Shown here: positions 1-13,900 of the stretch, in pieces
Position numbering within the stretch: the first letter of the stretch is position 1
Layout of the letters: each line of letters begins with the position of its first letter
Origin: Antedon bifida
Lineage: Eukaryota > Echinodermata > Crinoidea > Comatulida > Antedonidae
Assembly: GCA_963402885.1 (NCBI GenBank)
Contig: OY727100.1
Span: 11,439,395 to 11,503,394, forward strand
Direction of reading: 5' to 3'
DNA length: 64,000 nt
Notes under the pieces: model-generated
The model's input: the letters and a program-made list of their open reading frames with translations, nothing else
The model's database searches: none
What the model was told of the DNA's origin: nothing
Position numbers and translations under genes: made by a program

Positions 1-762
1 TGTTATTGACAAATAAAATTATGATCAATAATGTAATTGATTTTAAAGAATAATTAATATGTATGAAAGTAAGCAACAAAACAATTTAAATGTGTTTGGA
101 GACTCAATAAACGATGTTAAGCTATTGAAATTATTGTAACTCAATCGCTGTTTGCCGCTTTCATCCCTAAAACCACTGCTACAACATACTAGAAAAATAT
201 CTACACATCGAGATACTCTTTCCAAAGTCACCAAGTGGAAAAGGTAATGACACTCCTTAAATTCACTACTACTACTACTCATAGTAAAATTGTTTACTTG
301 CTTCACTGAAAAATTCATAATGGAGATCGAATGATTGAGGCAAGCTTAAAAGGTTTCATTCAGATGCTGAGTAACAAATGGGTTTAAACGAAATATGTAA
401 CCCCTTATAAACAAACAGACCATAGGGCTAAAGCAGCGTAACTCTCTTTACGTAACGGGAACAGGTTGCTATTTTTCCCCGGACCGTTGCCACCCTAAGA
501 CATTTGGGTATTTCATTCATTATCTTGCTATCCAACAATAAACACAATAGCAAAGACAAAATCATATGCAACATCAAGGTGAACATACGTAAACAAAATA
601 GAGATAGGTAAAAACTATAACTATAGTATATAAATAAAAGTATGAACAATTTGAGGGAGTAGTGTGAAATGAAGAGTTTTATTGAAACAGTAGTCTTTGA
701 GTTGTGTAAATATGTCTTACTGTACTTTTAGATAAAAATTTGTTTGAATAATAATAAAATAA
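1..762. other. Non-coding stretch, no gene supported
   Basis: AT-rich sequence with stop codons in every frame at short intervals. The longest open frames (about 90 and 73 codons, minus strand) show no recognisable domain and no flanking splice or promoter signals. I see nothing else here. Confidence 0.5.
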
Positions 763-864
763 AAGGCCATATAGCCTACATGGCTGCAGTCGCGTACTCA
801 AATTTTAGTTAGTGTTTACCGACCGACATAGTGAGCTGTTAGAGTCGCGATTGCACGCGACTAA
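763..864 (+). mobile_element. Hairpin-ended short element, family C, copy 1
   Basis: About 100 bp. The left end has an imperfect hairpin (GGCCAT...ATGGC) followed by the motif AGTCGCG at 788-794. The middle carries ACCGACCGAC. The right end is a hairpin with stem AGTCGCG (843-849), a 6-base loop and CGCGACT (856-862), ending CTAA before a T. Related copies lie at 44536-44658 and 57060-57140. The left motif is repeated in the right stem and the 3' end reads CTAA. That layout matches family A, and rolling-circle non-autonomous elements are the closest known type. The 5' boundary is uncertain. Confidence 0.5.
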
Positions 865-965
865 TAATGATGTGGTGAGGGGAATGTTCGGGGGACGGGA
901 AATGTCACAAGGGATGGGTGGGTGGGGGGTTATTGGGGGTAAATGTCCGGGGGAGGAAAATGTCC
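865..965 (+). repeat. G-rich tract with quadruplex potential
   Basis: The plus strand has many runs of three to six G within 100 bases, in imperfect repeats built on GGGAAATGTCCGGGGG. It is very unlike the AT-rich surroundings and directly abuts the family C element. The spacing of G runs would allow intramolecular quadruplexes. No gene is associated. Confidence 0.6.
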
Positions 966-3900
966 AGGGGTAACCAGCCTAGAACCATAAGTAACATCAT
1001 TTTATTTACCGAGTATATACAGTAGCATGTGAATAGGGTACATAAACATTAATAAGTTATTATTGCCTTCATTTGGAAGTAATATGCAGCTGAACTAGCC
1101 CATTTTAGGTATCTGTATCTATATTTATTCAGTGCCACAGTCACATTACAACATCACATGTGAATCACAATTGAAGCCTGTATCATAGATCCTAACCTAA
1201 CCCTTTGTCTAGAATTCCATGATACAAACATCACATGTGAAACACATGCGACGAAATCTACTGGAAAATGAGAAGATACATAACTAAGAATCTGGTCATA
1301 ACCCCATGGTATACAGTAGTTTTCTTTAACTAAAAACAAAATTTGAAATATCATAAACTCGTTCCACTCAAAACAACATGGCCCTGGCCTTTTATAATAT
1401 TTGACAGGATTTTACCACGCTTTAAAAAAATCTTTAAGAAAATCAAGTCACAGAGAGTTTACGAAAGCTTTTTAGGTGAGTGAACATTGTTCTCTGGCGT
1501 TAACGACAACATACAATAGTTTATAAGGTGCGGCCTATTATTTTACAGTCTCAACTGCCTCAATGACTCTATTCATTTTAACAAATAGAGTCTAGCCTGA
1601 TTTAACAATACTCTATAATTCCTCAACAAACATGAGTTGACAGAAGCAGAAAAAAGGTCAAGCATTAAACGTTGACACTGCGAGATTATTCGAGTAAAAT
1701 TCAATAAAGACCGGCTACAAAAATACATTATTTTTGTAACCGTTTTTAATCTTTTGAAGGAGTGAATGATCAAATATTAGGCTAGGCCCATGTAGGCTAC
1801 TATTGTTGTCTTTTGAAATAACAATTCTACAACGTGTTTTACGATCTTACTAAACGAAAAGGGGACATTTTTTCCAATCCTACCCTTCTGCGCTTGTACT
1901 ATACTATACAAGAGTGTTTTTTCCATTGTTGATTGGCAGTTAATAATCCTTCTCCACCCTCAAATATAATAGGCCTACAGTTTAACAAACAGTAAAACAA
2001 CACGTAGGCCTACCTGATTGATCAGGCTTCTTTTTTATTTATAAGCTGAAATTATTTAGTATGGTTTGCAGTTGTAAATAAAGAAAGAGACTTTCTGACA
2101 TTTCTTTCCACTATTCAATGATTTTGTTTTCTATGTTAGGCTACGTACAAAGTATATTAAAATATAAAATAAAAATGTAAAAAAAAACAAGCGTCCATGT
2201 ACAGGATTAAATGTGGGAGTGGTGATACCATAACACAAGCAAAGGTTATTAAGTTAACATTCTACTAATGATATAATCTAAAGAAGGAGATTGCAACGAT
2301 TTTTTTTTCTTCAAATTTTTATAAAGCGACAAAACGCGAATCAGGTGCAATCAAGCTAGTAGGCCTAGATTGTCATTCAAGTTTCAACATAAATATAGCG
2401 GAAGTGTCTACGATGTTCGAGATCTGGCTTTGAAAGTAAGGGTTATCACAAATAGAATACTTATTGCAAAACAATATACGGTAGATTTATAAATAGCATA
2501 ATAATGGGTTAATTTGATTGATGTGGTGTTGCAGCCACTCCATGTTTTACTCTACGTAAACACACAATATTAAACATCTTCACATAATTGCTGAAGTACG
2601 CCCTCAAGTTAAGTTTCTACTGAATCTCGCAAGAGCAGAGTATTAACGAGTACACAACGCAGCAAATTACTATCAATGCAAGTGATGTGGATTTTACATA
2701 ATGTCAAGAAAGCATAACAATCTAAGAATACGTTCAACCATTGTGTATATAGTGTGCATTTCAATCTATTCTGTGTTCGAAATGTCTGTCATATTTGTCC
2801 TATCTCAGTTTTTGTTGTATACCTAGAATAAAGGACTAAACATAGATGATTGTGTTGGCAGATAATAAGTCCCGTGCACAACATGGCACTGATTCAAAAG
2901 GGTACTGATCCATGAAACGTTATTGTCTGGTACTAGATGTAACATCTTACAGCATATTATATACACCCAACATTCAGGCGTATCATGTAGAATTAATACT
3001 TCTCCATGACTGTACTAACTGTAATCCGCAAAAGAAAGGATTTAAGCATTAAAGGCCTACGCCTTAAATATGTCATATTATTACTTGATGTGCATAATTC
3101 TTACAAAATCTAGTGAAAGAAACAGTGGAAAAGTAGGCCTATTTCGAACATTCTGTTTGTGTCCTTAAAAGGCCTTTGTCTAGCATAATAGAATACGTGC
3201 ATAATGAACGTAATGCAAGCTTTATGAAATGAAAAGTGATTATTGTTATATATACTATAGACAATGGTGAAATTTTGTGTAAACGCTTATTGTGGGCTTA
3301 AATGTAGGCTACTTCTGTGGTCACACAACTTTTTTTTTATTCACTAAAAATAGTTCAAGAAAATGCTTGTTGCTTGGTAAATTTGTTTTCACAAAGCTAT
3401 GACGTACGTGTGTCCACCACTTTTGCCAAACTATAGGTTATTATGTGTTTACACAGGTAACAAATATAATACACCTGGTTGAATCTAGACAAAACGTGGG
3501 CCGAACCAAGGTCGTTTTAGCTATAGTGTCCAGCAGTGGTCACGCTGAGGAAGAGAATGCGTCTAGTCTGATTTTTTTTACTACCTGGTTTAATAAAGGT
3601 TATTGCTGCCGAATTGTACTAGCCTTCATATAGTGTAAGTCTACCCTGTATTGTTTCCATAAAACGAATAGAATAAAAAAGCTGCACCCCAGCAATCGTT
3701 CAGACTAAATCTAATCTCTTAAGCCTACACAACGTTGATCGTTCTGGAAAGACCACCTACTCATTACATACATTATTTTGTGATATCTGTGCCCGTATTT
3801 GACGCAATGCAATTACGTAGGCAAGACATATCACAACCGGCGGTTCACAAATGATCCATATCACGTTGTGATTGGTCAAATTACTTACGATGGGCCTACA

Positions 3901-5494
3901 TCCTTCTCTTGCGTCCTAATGAGAACTAGCCTAGCATTATGCTAAAGAAAACACCATTAATATTAAATAAAAAATAACACTTAGAAAATCCCTTACTTAA
4001 GTGTAATATTTTTAATGGAAATAACTGTGAATACGGCCACTGAAACTTAGAGTGCTTTATGAGGAAAAGTGCATCATTTGACACGCAAGTACCATTCATA
4101 TAAAATATTCAAGAATGTTAACCCCTAAAGTTTACTCGAGCTTTAGGAAGGACTACTAATGATCCTGTTCTTTTGTTTAAGCCGGAAACATCGTACCAAT
4201 CTGTGCCGATATCACTAAATCTAAATGGGCATGCCTATTGATGTAGCCAATCCCAAAATACTTTCGTAAACCACACAAATGATCAATTATTCGCTTCGAA
4301 GGTGCGCAGGTACCGCACTCTTAACAATTATCTTGGTGATATGGTGTGACTTAGTGGGTCTAGGTCAAAATAATAGTTGAATATCAACCAACAATACGTG
4401 ATATCAATACAGTATTGTAGTAACACTAAGTTACTAATTAATTTTCTAGCCTTGATAGCACAAAGATGATGAAAAGTCAGTTTCACATAATTATACTATA
4501 TTGTATATTCTAGGAATGTAAAATGAAAGCTATACTAAAATGGATCAAGTGAACATACTATATAATAGCCGCTTCCCCTATGGATCATCGTATGTTTAAA
4601 AATGAAAATTATAGAAAAATTTAATCAATTCCGTTAAAAATAAATAAATGCTTCCATTACATTTTTTCTGGTAAATAAATTGTTTCGATCCAATTTTTTT
4701 TTGTCAAAGCGAATAATCATTATGCGACATTAAAATGTAAAAAAATCAACAAAAACATTTAAACAAATTATTTTTTCAGGGGACAATATATCTTTAATTA
4801 TTAATTAGCCGTCAATCATACTCATATACGGAAGATTGTCCCAATAGCAAATTCCTTTCATAAGGATAAATATGATAAGCTTAAAATCATAACTATTATA
4901 ATTAATATTTTATTTCATTTTTTTAAATGACCAAAAACAACAATAAAAACAGGTCAGGAAAAAAAAAGCGACATAGGCCACTATGACTCAATGAGTCAGT
5001 AATTCCTTTATATAATATAAAAATATAATACATTTGGTGGTTATGAAAAACACTATTTACATATAAAATCCAATTACAGTATCATATACAGACTTATTAA
5101 TAACAATTAGTCTGGATTTTTGTAAGAGATCGCGTCCACAATATCTAGACAACTTTACCAAATTGTTTTCAATCAAAGACCTTATTTATGAAATTGGACC
5201 AAGTGTTCCTGTGACGCCGGTTGAAAAATGCTTTAGTTGATTCTGGTGTTATGAATATCAATATTCACTTTTATAACACCTTAATAAATTCCTGTCATTT
5301 GATAGGATTATTATGTGTCACATGGCGTGCAATAGTACGCACTATTGAACGGTCGTTGAATTGTACTACGCGTTTGGACATTTTACTATTGTTTTTTAAA
5401 TACTACAGCGCCACCTATTTTTTAATTCCGCCGCGAAGATTCAGTGTGATGGGTATCGCGACGGAAGTACATTTTTGGAGAGATATGTATTAAT
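966..5494. other. Non-coding stretch, no gene supported
   Basis: AT-rich DNA without a credible open frame. It contains several TAGGCCTA palindromes (for example near 1971, 2008, 2361, 3134). At 4771-4796 it has one copy of the TTTTTCAGGGGACAATATAT motif that recurs at 9415-9444, 48789-48817 and, inverted, at 47007-47030. Nothing else is recognised. Confidence 0.5.
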
Positions 5495-5622
5495 TTAGAC
5501 CAAAGAAAAACCATTTAGATTAGCTTTAGATCGTTTGTATAATTTTGATTAATTAATGGGAACATCTTCACAAGAACGAAGTTACGAAGTTTCGTAATGG
5601 TATCGCTGCCATTCTAGCCTAG

Positions 5623-5818
5623 CTAAGTCTGTTAGTAAAGTATTAGGCTAGGCCTAGACGCTTTAGCCTAACTAAGTCTGTTAGTAAAGTATTAGGCTAG
5701 GCCTAGACGCTTTAGCCTAGCTAAGTCTGTTAGTAAAGTATTAGGCTAGGCTTAGACGCTTTAGCCTAGCTAAGTCTGTTAGTAAAGTATTAGGCTAGGC
5801 TTAGACGCTTTAGCCTAG
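5623..5818 (+). repeat. 49-bp tandem repeat, four units
   Basis: Units begin with CTAAGTCTGTTAG at 5623, 5672, 5721 and 5770, a constant 49-bp period. Each contains TAGGCTAGGCCTAGAC or its one-base variant GGCTTAGAC. The paralogous site near 45830-45870 has only a degenerate single unit, so the array expanded in this copy. Divergence between units is very low. Confidence 0.9.
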
Positions 5819-6275
5819 CTAGCATTAGGATTGTAATTAACACTACATTAGGTGTGTTTAAAAAAATCCAAATAAAATATTTAATATATAAAAAAACAAA
5901 CACATAACCGTTACATCATAAACATGTATTATTTGTATAATAAGCTAAGATGCTCATTTTTCTGGCTGTTTTACTTTATCGTTTTGATTTAGCTTTTTGC
6001 TCATTTTATTTTGTATCTCCATTGAGATTCAGCCATTGATACCCACAGCATTGTCATTATTTTTTGTAATTTGCCTTTGGATTTATTTGTATACTAATAT
6101 ATAGATGACAAAAAATCGTTGATAGAGACAATAAAGTTCACCAAAACGATATTAAGGTGTACCAATAGAAGAAAGGGGGCGCCATACATACAGTGTGACG
6201 TCCGACACTGTTTTTACAATCATAAGCAAATTCTGTATGCACCTGTTATAAACCTACTAACCCAATTTAGTATAA

Positions 6276-6312
6276 CTAGAGGGTGAGCTCGCTTCGCTCG
6301 CTCCCCCTCTAG
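6276..6312 (+). repeat. Hairpin E (CTAGAGGG...CCCTCTAG)
   Basis: An 8-bp stem CTAGAGGG/CCCTCTAG encloses GAGCTCGCTTCGCTCGCTC. It is preceded by an A, as the CTAG start of family A is. It resembles hairpin D at 31198-31234 in its CTAGA start and in the CGCTTCGC loop core (reverse complement there). It sits in the 1.45-kb segment that is absent from the paralogous repeat at 46215, so it may be one end of an inserted element. Confidence 0.55.
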
Positions 6313-9050
6313 GAAGTGTAGACGATGGTTCTCGGAATGATAATGTTCTTCTTTTACGTTTTCTGTCGGTTACCATTATTGAAAATGCTTGACATTCGTA
6401 AAACTAAACTATTCTGTTTCACAGTGTCTTAGATGATTAATAACATTTTAAAGTATAGTCTTTATTATTTGGTAGGGCGGAGGTGAGGAGGCGGAGTTCA
6501 TTTGACTCGAGGGAGGGGCTTATTCGAGGGATATATGTTAAATTTTTTAGTTTTAATAATATGGTAACATAATCAAATGAAATCCTCTATCTAATAGATA
6601 TGAAAAGTGGTAAAAAAGGAATAACAAATGCTTGGTAAATTGTAGATAACAGTGCGATGAATTCTACTACAAATAGTATAATTGTGTTATTAAAAATGTG
6701 GATGGGGTTTGGGGTGGGGGGTGATTATTATTCAAAGTGATGTTTTATTGGAGAGGCGTTTATTCAAATAAATATCATCCTAATAAGTATTAATACATTA
6801 TTTAATTTAAACATCTTTTGAAACTAACTGCCGTGACAGAGTGGGCCATTTCGGCCCAAGAAAGAAAACATTACGGCTTGCAACATGGGCAGACATCTCG
6901 GTCCTAACAGGACACAGATAGCCTACAGTTATTCCTGCCAGCTTATTTAATAAAAACTCAGCTATCGGGATTTCACTCGATTAATGTCTTATCATCAAAT
7001 CTCCCTATGTAATTTTATAATACTATTCCCCACAATATATTCCGATTCTTTATGGCGTATATTTAATTTGATCTTTATTAATTTGCAGTATAATTTTTAT
7101 TTTTTAACTACTGTACCTTTCACACGCGCGGTCCGTTCCTAAAATAAACAAAAAACTAAAATGGCTATGACTAATGGCCAACTTAAGCTCCAGTCCTACT
7201 ATAGTATCTGTTTTTTTTCTTCCGTCTTCCAAAGGGACACTGTATTGATTGATGGAAAGTGCCTGTTTCCAGTCACCTTTAGGGTCAAATCTATTATTTT
7301 AACTGCTCCCTTGTGTATAAAAGAGAGAAAATAGTTGAAACCAAGTTGCTGCAAGGTGAACTTATCATAAACCCGGAAATAACTTGACCGCCAAGAATTG
7401 AAATTGAGTAGAAAATCTACTGTTGAAATCATAAATGTTGTTAAAAAACTCTTTATAATATCTTGCTAAGATAGAAATATGGAAAAATAGCGTCGAACTG
7501 CACATTAATGTTATCAAATCTACGTTTCGCGGTACATCTGAGATAGAAAAGGTAGGTATCCAAGGCGGAGATTTGTACCGAAGTTTTTGCATTGTGCTCG
7601 CCTATGTCAGAATTAACCATAATTTATATATAGATACAGCCGTCACGTGATACATGTGAAACTGTATTACAGAATTTGCCTATGATACTGGACTTAATAA
7701 TTAGTTGTTTCGTCCATTTTAAACAAAAATCTAATCATTAATTTCGTCAGACCTACTTAAATCATTGTTATACAAATCAAAGCGCTGATAATGAAAGTAA
7801 ATCTAGCTATTTGCTCGTTTGTTTACACTAAACGAATTCATTAAATTTGAACGTCTTCCAATAGTTGTTCAACCAATAAAGCTTTGAATTGTTCCCATTA
7901 TCTAAATACAAGTCTATTAATATTATTCTCAATTTAATTCCAATTCAAAGTTAGTTTATTAATTTACAATTGTAATAACACTGGTAATTTAATAGCGCCG
8001 TGTTAGTTGTTCAGTGTAGGCGCTCTGTAGTAGTATGGTATTCCGGGTCAATCGCGATGAATTAATGACGTAAAAACGAGTAAATATTATTGTTTAACAA
8101 AATATATAGCATCGATTTTTTAAGCAAGCAATTCTCATCTGTTAATTTTTTAATGAAATGTTTTCCTTCCCATGAATAGAAAATAGGATAGTAACCTCCG
8201 TTACAATTATTAATATTCAATTGTTATCATACGTTGTAATTAAGGCGTGCAGTTGTATTCAATACTTCCTCAAATAATAAATCAAATAAATAAAAAGACA
8301 TCTTCAATAATATTATATATAAAATAAATACAAATACATCTACAATAATATTAAATATCAGTAAAATAGAAAACAGTAATTATACCTCATTACTAATATA
8401 TAAAATGTAATTTTTTTTTAAACATGAAAAATGAAGATAAATAAAATCAGACTTTAAATGCGCCATTTTGCAGTATTAATAAAGTTATTCACTTCTGTAA
8501 AAAAATCAATTAAAAAATCATAATTTCACTTATAAAAAGACAAATGAAACGGTTAATTTTAACCAAAAATAAAAAAATTAAGTACTTTTTTGCTTTCAAT
8601 TACTTTTTTGCAGGTAGGTAATTATTTTTTTCGATCAAGTTTTTTGTCAAAATCAATAACTATTACGCGACATCAAAATGGCATATTCAACAAAAAATGT
8701 GAAAAAAATGTTTCTTTAATATAATTTATGCATCAAATTTACACTGAAAAAACATAATAATTCGTTTTCATTAATCGCTTTATAATTGGCTACAATGTAA
8801 GCAAAACGTCAGCTCGTATTCGTTTATAACGGCGTTACTCACACACGACACACGCTTCTGTATCGATAAAGCAAACCACAGAAAAGGGGCAGTATCAATG
8901 AATGTACGAAAGTCAAAGAATAAATATTATTTTTCACATATATTATGTACAAGCGAAAATGTTGTAATTATCTCATTTATCAATTAAATTCGTATTTGAT
9001 TTATTGATCTGATTTTGCACTAAATAGCAAACAACAAAGTTACTAATATG

Positions 9051-10830
9051 TTGGGATGTCTGTGAAGTTGGCTACTAGTTCCTAGTTCCTTTATTCATAT
9101 TCAATTAAAGGGACAGTCACAAATATTATTTAAACAAACATATTTTAATACGTAATAACTGTTTAATTAGTTGGGGAGCCAGAAAGGGTTCACCTGCACC
9201 CTCTATGTTCACTATGCCAACAATGTTTTTTTTGCTTCCTTATATCAATACAAAATCAATTTTTTGCTGTTATCCGCCACTCTGACGTGAGCATGGTTTT
9301 AGGATAATAATAAAATATATAGATAAAATGCCGTTATAAATCAATCAACCGGGCCTACAATATTATAGATGTGAAAATAATAATGGATGGATAATAAAGG
9401 TGGACAAGAACACATTTTTTTTTCAGGGGACAATACATCTTTAAATAATGAACATTTAATCTAAAATGCTCATATATATATATATATATAATATAGGCCT
9501 ATACTCTGATTCATTTAGGCATCGTTATGCACATGTTTATAGCTATGAATATGTACGTACACAAGTAAACACAACTTTCTAGAGTTCTAGATTATTAAAC
9601 AATTTTGGGTAGGGTTTGATAAAAAAATAGCCATAAGTACATTTTTTCTTGTTCAAACATTTAATTCTTTATATCAATGTATAGAGTAATGTCTGCTCTA
9701 CATTTCGGTTTTAATATTTGATTCACTTTGAATTCAGTTCAAATTGTATGCCATTACTTTACATATAACATATCCTGAAATCAGAAAAAATACAAACTTT
9801 GGTGACAACATCAGTATAACAAAAATGTATTCCCCAAAGTTGTTTGCCTTTTATCCATTCACACAAGGTCCATAGAATATATATAATCAAGAACAACGCA
9901 ATTTAAGTGTTACCATAGAAGCTGAAGCTCCAAACTTTAGCCAAAACTGGATTTTTTACCACAAGTAAAAATACCCCTATTGAAAATAAATGGTACGGTC
10001 CATTCCCATGACCGACCAACACTTTATTGCTTTCAGTTTGTTTATAAGTCTTTCATCATCTTATATTAAAAATTAAAATTAAATTTCAACAATCCGTGTA
10101 AGAATTAATTAAAATCAACGTTTACCGACAGTGAAATAATAGGAAAATGCTGTAATTTAAAAAATGACCGTTACTATGGCAACAAAACACAGATAAACTT
10201 AAACATTTAGATTTACGAACGGCGTATGGATGCGAGACACTGAGTTGTACTTACTTAATTATTTATATTAAATGATTATTATAAATGAAGAAATAAAAGA
10301 TATTCACATTAAAAACTATAGTATCGCCGACGAATATACGTAAATTATATACATCGTTTCACAAAAACACGTGCAGGAGGCCTATATACGTTTCAAACGT
10401 ATGGTTATTAGTAATAGACGTCATCTTTACCTGGCCATGGACAACGATCGTACGTGTTTTGTACATGATTTGACACACTAACAACTTGAGTGTTTTTTTA
10501 AAAAGGGGAATCCCCGTCAGCAAAATAACGTACTGTTATAGAGGAAACATCTGCACGATCATAGAAGGCGCATCTCCGATATGGCTTATTCGGGGGTTTA
10601 TAATTGAATTAACCATCCGCATATAATGATCATTTTAAACTATTTTAAACATTATAAATAAAAATATACACGTGATTTGCCTCAACAATAATCAATATAA
10701 ACTTAATATTATCCTACATAAGGGACATAAAATATAAATAAAAATAAGGTGATCGAATAATATGGTGCTAACAACATTGTATGATGTATCTGCCACAGTA
10801 TGCTGGCTTTACGGGCTATACATTGTAAAA
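9051..10830. other. Non-coding stretch, no gene supported
   Basis: AT-rich. It holds a copy of the TTTTTCAGGGGACAATACAT motif (9415-9444) and a short TA microsatellite (9472-9492). No open frame with recognisable domains. It forms the 3' flank of the minus-strand EGF/Kunitz gene; I saw no convincing AATAAA on the minus strand close to the proposed stop. Confidence 0.45.
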
Positions 10831-10907
10831 TTATTGTTTTCTTTTCGTAATTGTTTGCATGATAACAGACACAGACGTATGTTCTCTATATAATATATTT
10901 CCGAGAC
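10831..10907 (-). CDS. Proposed terminal exon of the EGF/Kunitz gene
   Basis: A pyrimidine-rich tract (nine T) followed by TTTTACAG precedes base 10907, giving a good acceptor. Entering in phase 1, as all upstream exons require, gives a short tail GLGNILYREHTSVSVIMQTI followed by TKRKQ and a TAA at 10831-10833. The tail has no cysteine and a basic end. Evidence is only splice signal and phase, and no polyadenylation signal is clear, so the true last exon could be elsewhere. Confidence 0.3.
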
Positions 10908-13900
10908 CTGTAAAATTAAAAAAAAAAGTAATGATTGATAATAAATATTTATTAACCAAATAAAAAATATCAATTAAATCTATATAAACGAAGAAAATGT
11001 ATATCCCGCTAGCATGCATCCCGCTAAATACAAAATAGCGCGACCGATTTTAAACGCGACCGATATCATCAAACGTCTTAGCTCTAGCGGCGCGCCATAC
11101 AAAATACCGGAAGTTGATTTTATCGCGACCGATTTCAAACGCGACCGCGCCTTTGAACATTATTATGGATACTGGCGCTATATAAATCTGATTGATTGAT
11201 TGATTGATTGATATATATAGCTTTTGGTATTTACCTTTTTGGAATGTACATTGTAGTGTATAGCCTATATGTTTGATTGTAAATGTTGATAATTGTAAAA
11301 AGCACATTCGTTAGAACATGTAGCTTAAGTTAAAGCAATTATTGGTGTACCTGTTTCACAGAAAATGCCACTATAGCAAGATGGGCATGAGCAAGAATCG
11401 ATATTACAGGTACCGGCAACAACAGTACAAACTCCTCCATTTTCACATAAGTTACCAGGCGCATACATTTACAGGTGCACGTAGAAGCAAAGACATTAGT
11501 AAAGGCTATTGTTGAACATCAGAGCAATTTTTACATGTTTGCATTTACAGTTTTTTCATAATACAAACATTAAAAAATTGCTCAAATGAACTTGCCCTAA
11601 GAAAAAGACATGCAGTAACAGATTATATTATTGGAAGTTGAATGATTTAAAATTGCTCATTTGAAAAAAAAAATCAGAAACAAAATAAACATTTTATCTA
11701 TACTCACTATCTAATAACATATTGTAATTTTAAATAGATATAAAAGGTAAATGTTGAACTGTCATTCATATAAAATGAGCAATTTTAACATATATTTTGT
11801 AAGAGTACTAGAGGACAGACGCCATTAAATTTAGAGAAAACCCCCTCAACAAGAAAATATGATGGAGCCGTTCTGAAGAATTGCATTTTCCCTTGTATCT
11901 ATTCGATGTGTATACATTCCTGGTAAATGCCACCAGTCAACATTAGGTAGGATCTTATAAAATAGAGTATGCTAAGGAATCACAGAAATAATGATAGTAA
12001 TTAAAATGATCTACAATAAATGTATAGGCTTCCCGTAAATTAGGATTTTCTCATCCATTTAAAAAGCGTTAAAAGCCCAATGCAACTAATCAAATGGTTG
12101 GTTAAATAGTTTTTGAGAAAAGAAAATCATGTAAACTAGAAATTAGATAAAGAAATTACATTCAAAATAACCAAGCATACAGTAGTAAAAACATTTAAAT
12201 AAGAAGAAATATTCGAATTAGCTGGGAAAAGAAATTTAAAATATAGACTCTAATATAAGCCCATCTCTCTAACAGACGGTGTCACGTTTGGGGAGGTAAT
12301 ATTTCTAAAAAATGAAAAAAATAACGTTAACGTTAAGTCAATGTTTTTGCTTAAGTCAGTTTTCAAAACAAACCAAGTCCATTCCATAATTTAAAAGAAC
12401 AGGGGCGGATTGCTATAAGCGGTCTATAACCGGTCTTAGCGCTTAGCCGGCTATAATTCGTGACGTAGCAAGTAGTCTTATATTATAGACCATTGCTATA
12501 CCGCGGTCTAACCTGTAAACGGTCTTTAAAATTAAAGCCTACTCGAAGGAGTCTTAAAACAGTCTTAAACCTCTCTTTTTGTTGCTTTTACGTATTATTT
12601 ATCGTCAAAGAAAACCAATTGAACGAGTTTTAAGTGTTAAATCAAATAATAACGGTGATTTTATTGTTATATAGGCCTAGAATGGATTTTCTCGCGTAGA
12701 AATGTACGTACTGTTATGATTGTGAATTGAACAAGCGTGACGAACATTACCTTATTTGGTATTCTACGCGCAAAGTACGCCCTCAATTTGTTACTTTACG
12801 CGGTCTTATCTAAGACTGGTTTATAGCAATGGTCTATCAGGAGTGGCTTTAATAAGACCGTCTATCTGATAAAGCCGGCTTTAATCGGGGAGTTAAGACC
12901 ATCAGTTAAGACTGTTTTATAGCAATCCACCCCTGGTCTGTTAATAAAATCTCAAATGTTCACGTTGAAGTACTTAAATAAATAGTACCTTTTATGGTAT
13001 TATGAAAAGGTTTAATTGTATATTGTTATTTTAAAAATGAGTAGTTAAAAGAGTTTCATAGAGAGAGTAAGCATTTCTTTTGAATTAAAAGTGGAGTGCA
13101 AGTTGCCAAACATAATCATGAAACCGTCCAGGCTTAATTAAGTACCAACCGAAACATCAGCAATCATACTGAATGTCAAACCAGTATATTTACCTGTTTC
13201 ACAGAATGCTCCAGTAAAACACGATGATGTACAGGAACATATGTAAGCAGTACAAGAACCAGCAAGCAGCTCCATTCTGGCGGGCATTATTGGCACATGT
13301 ATTCACACCTAAAACATTTAGTTAAAATAAAAAACATTTGATATTACTTACATTCATACATTTAACATAATATCAACATGATACAAAATATATTAGTGGT
13401 AATTTAAATAAAACAAATAATGCACCTTAATAATTAAATGTGATATATGATTACCTGATTCGCAGAATGTTCCAGTGAAGCATGATGGACATGTACATGT
13501 GTAAGCAGTACAAGAACCAGCGACAGTGTTACAAGCTCCTCCATTCTGGCAGAGGTTTCCACTACATGCATTGACAGCTAAAACGTTTAGTTAAAACATT
13601 TCAATGAAAAATCACATAAAATTTGTTATTATTTACATTCATACATTTAAAAATAATTGCAATATAATAAAAAAAAGGTGTAATAGTAATTTAAATAAAA
13701 TAAATGACGTGCCATAATAATACATATGATATATGATTACCTGTTACACAGAAAGTTCCAGTGAAGCATGATGGACATGTACATGTGTAAGCAGTACAAG
13801 AACCAGAGACAGTGTTACAAGCTCCTCCATTCTGGCAGAGGTTTCCACTGCAGGCATTGAGAGCTAAAACATTTAGTTAAAAACATTTCAATGAAAAATC

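Larger units (their letters stand above)
5495..9050 (+). repeat. Old dispersed repeat, copy 1 (pair of 45645-47650)
   Basis: Bases 5495-6240 and about 7690-9050 align in order and orientation with 45645-46215 and 46217-47650. Shared landmarks include ATAATTTTGATTAAT, CAGTGTGACGTC, TTTCGTCCATT and the stretch around CGCTTCTGTATCGATAAAGC. Copies differ by many substitutions and small indels. Copy 1 has about 1.45 kb of extra sequence (6240-7690), which carries hairpin E at its left side. No coding capacity was found. It could be a long non-autonomous transposon or an old segmental duplication. Confidence 0.65.

Noticed and set aside
43..318. Open frame of 91 codons on the minus strand
   Set aside because: No domain, signal or flanking splice evidence; such lengths arise by chance in AT-rich DNA.
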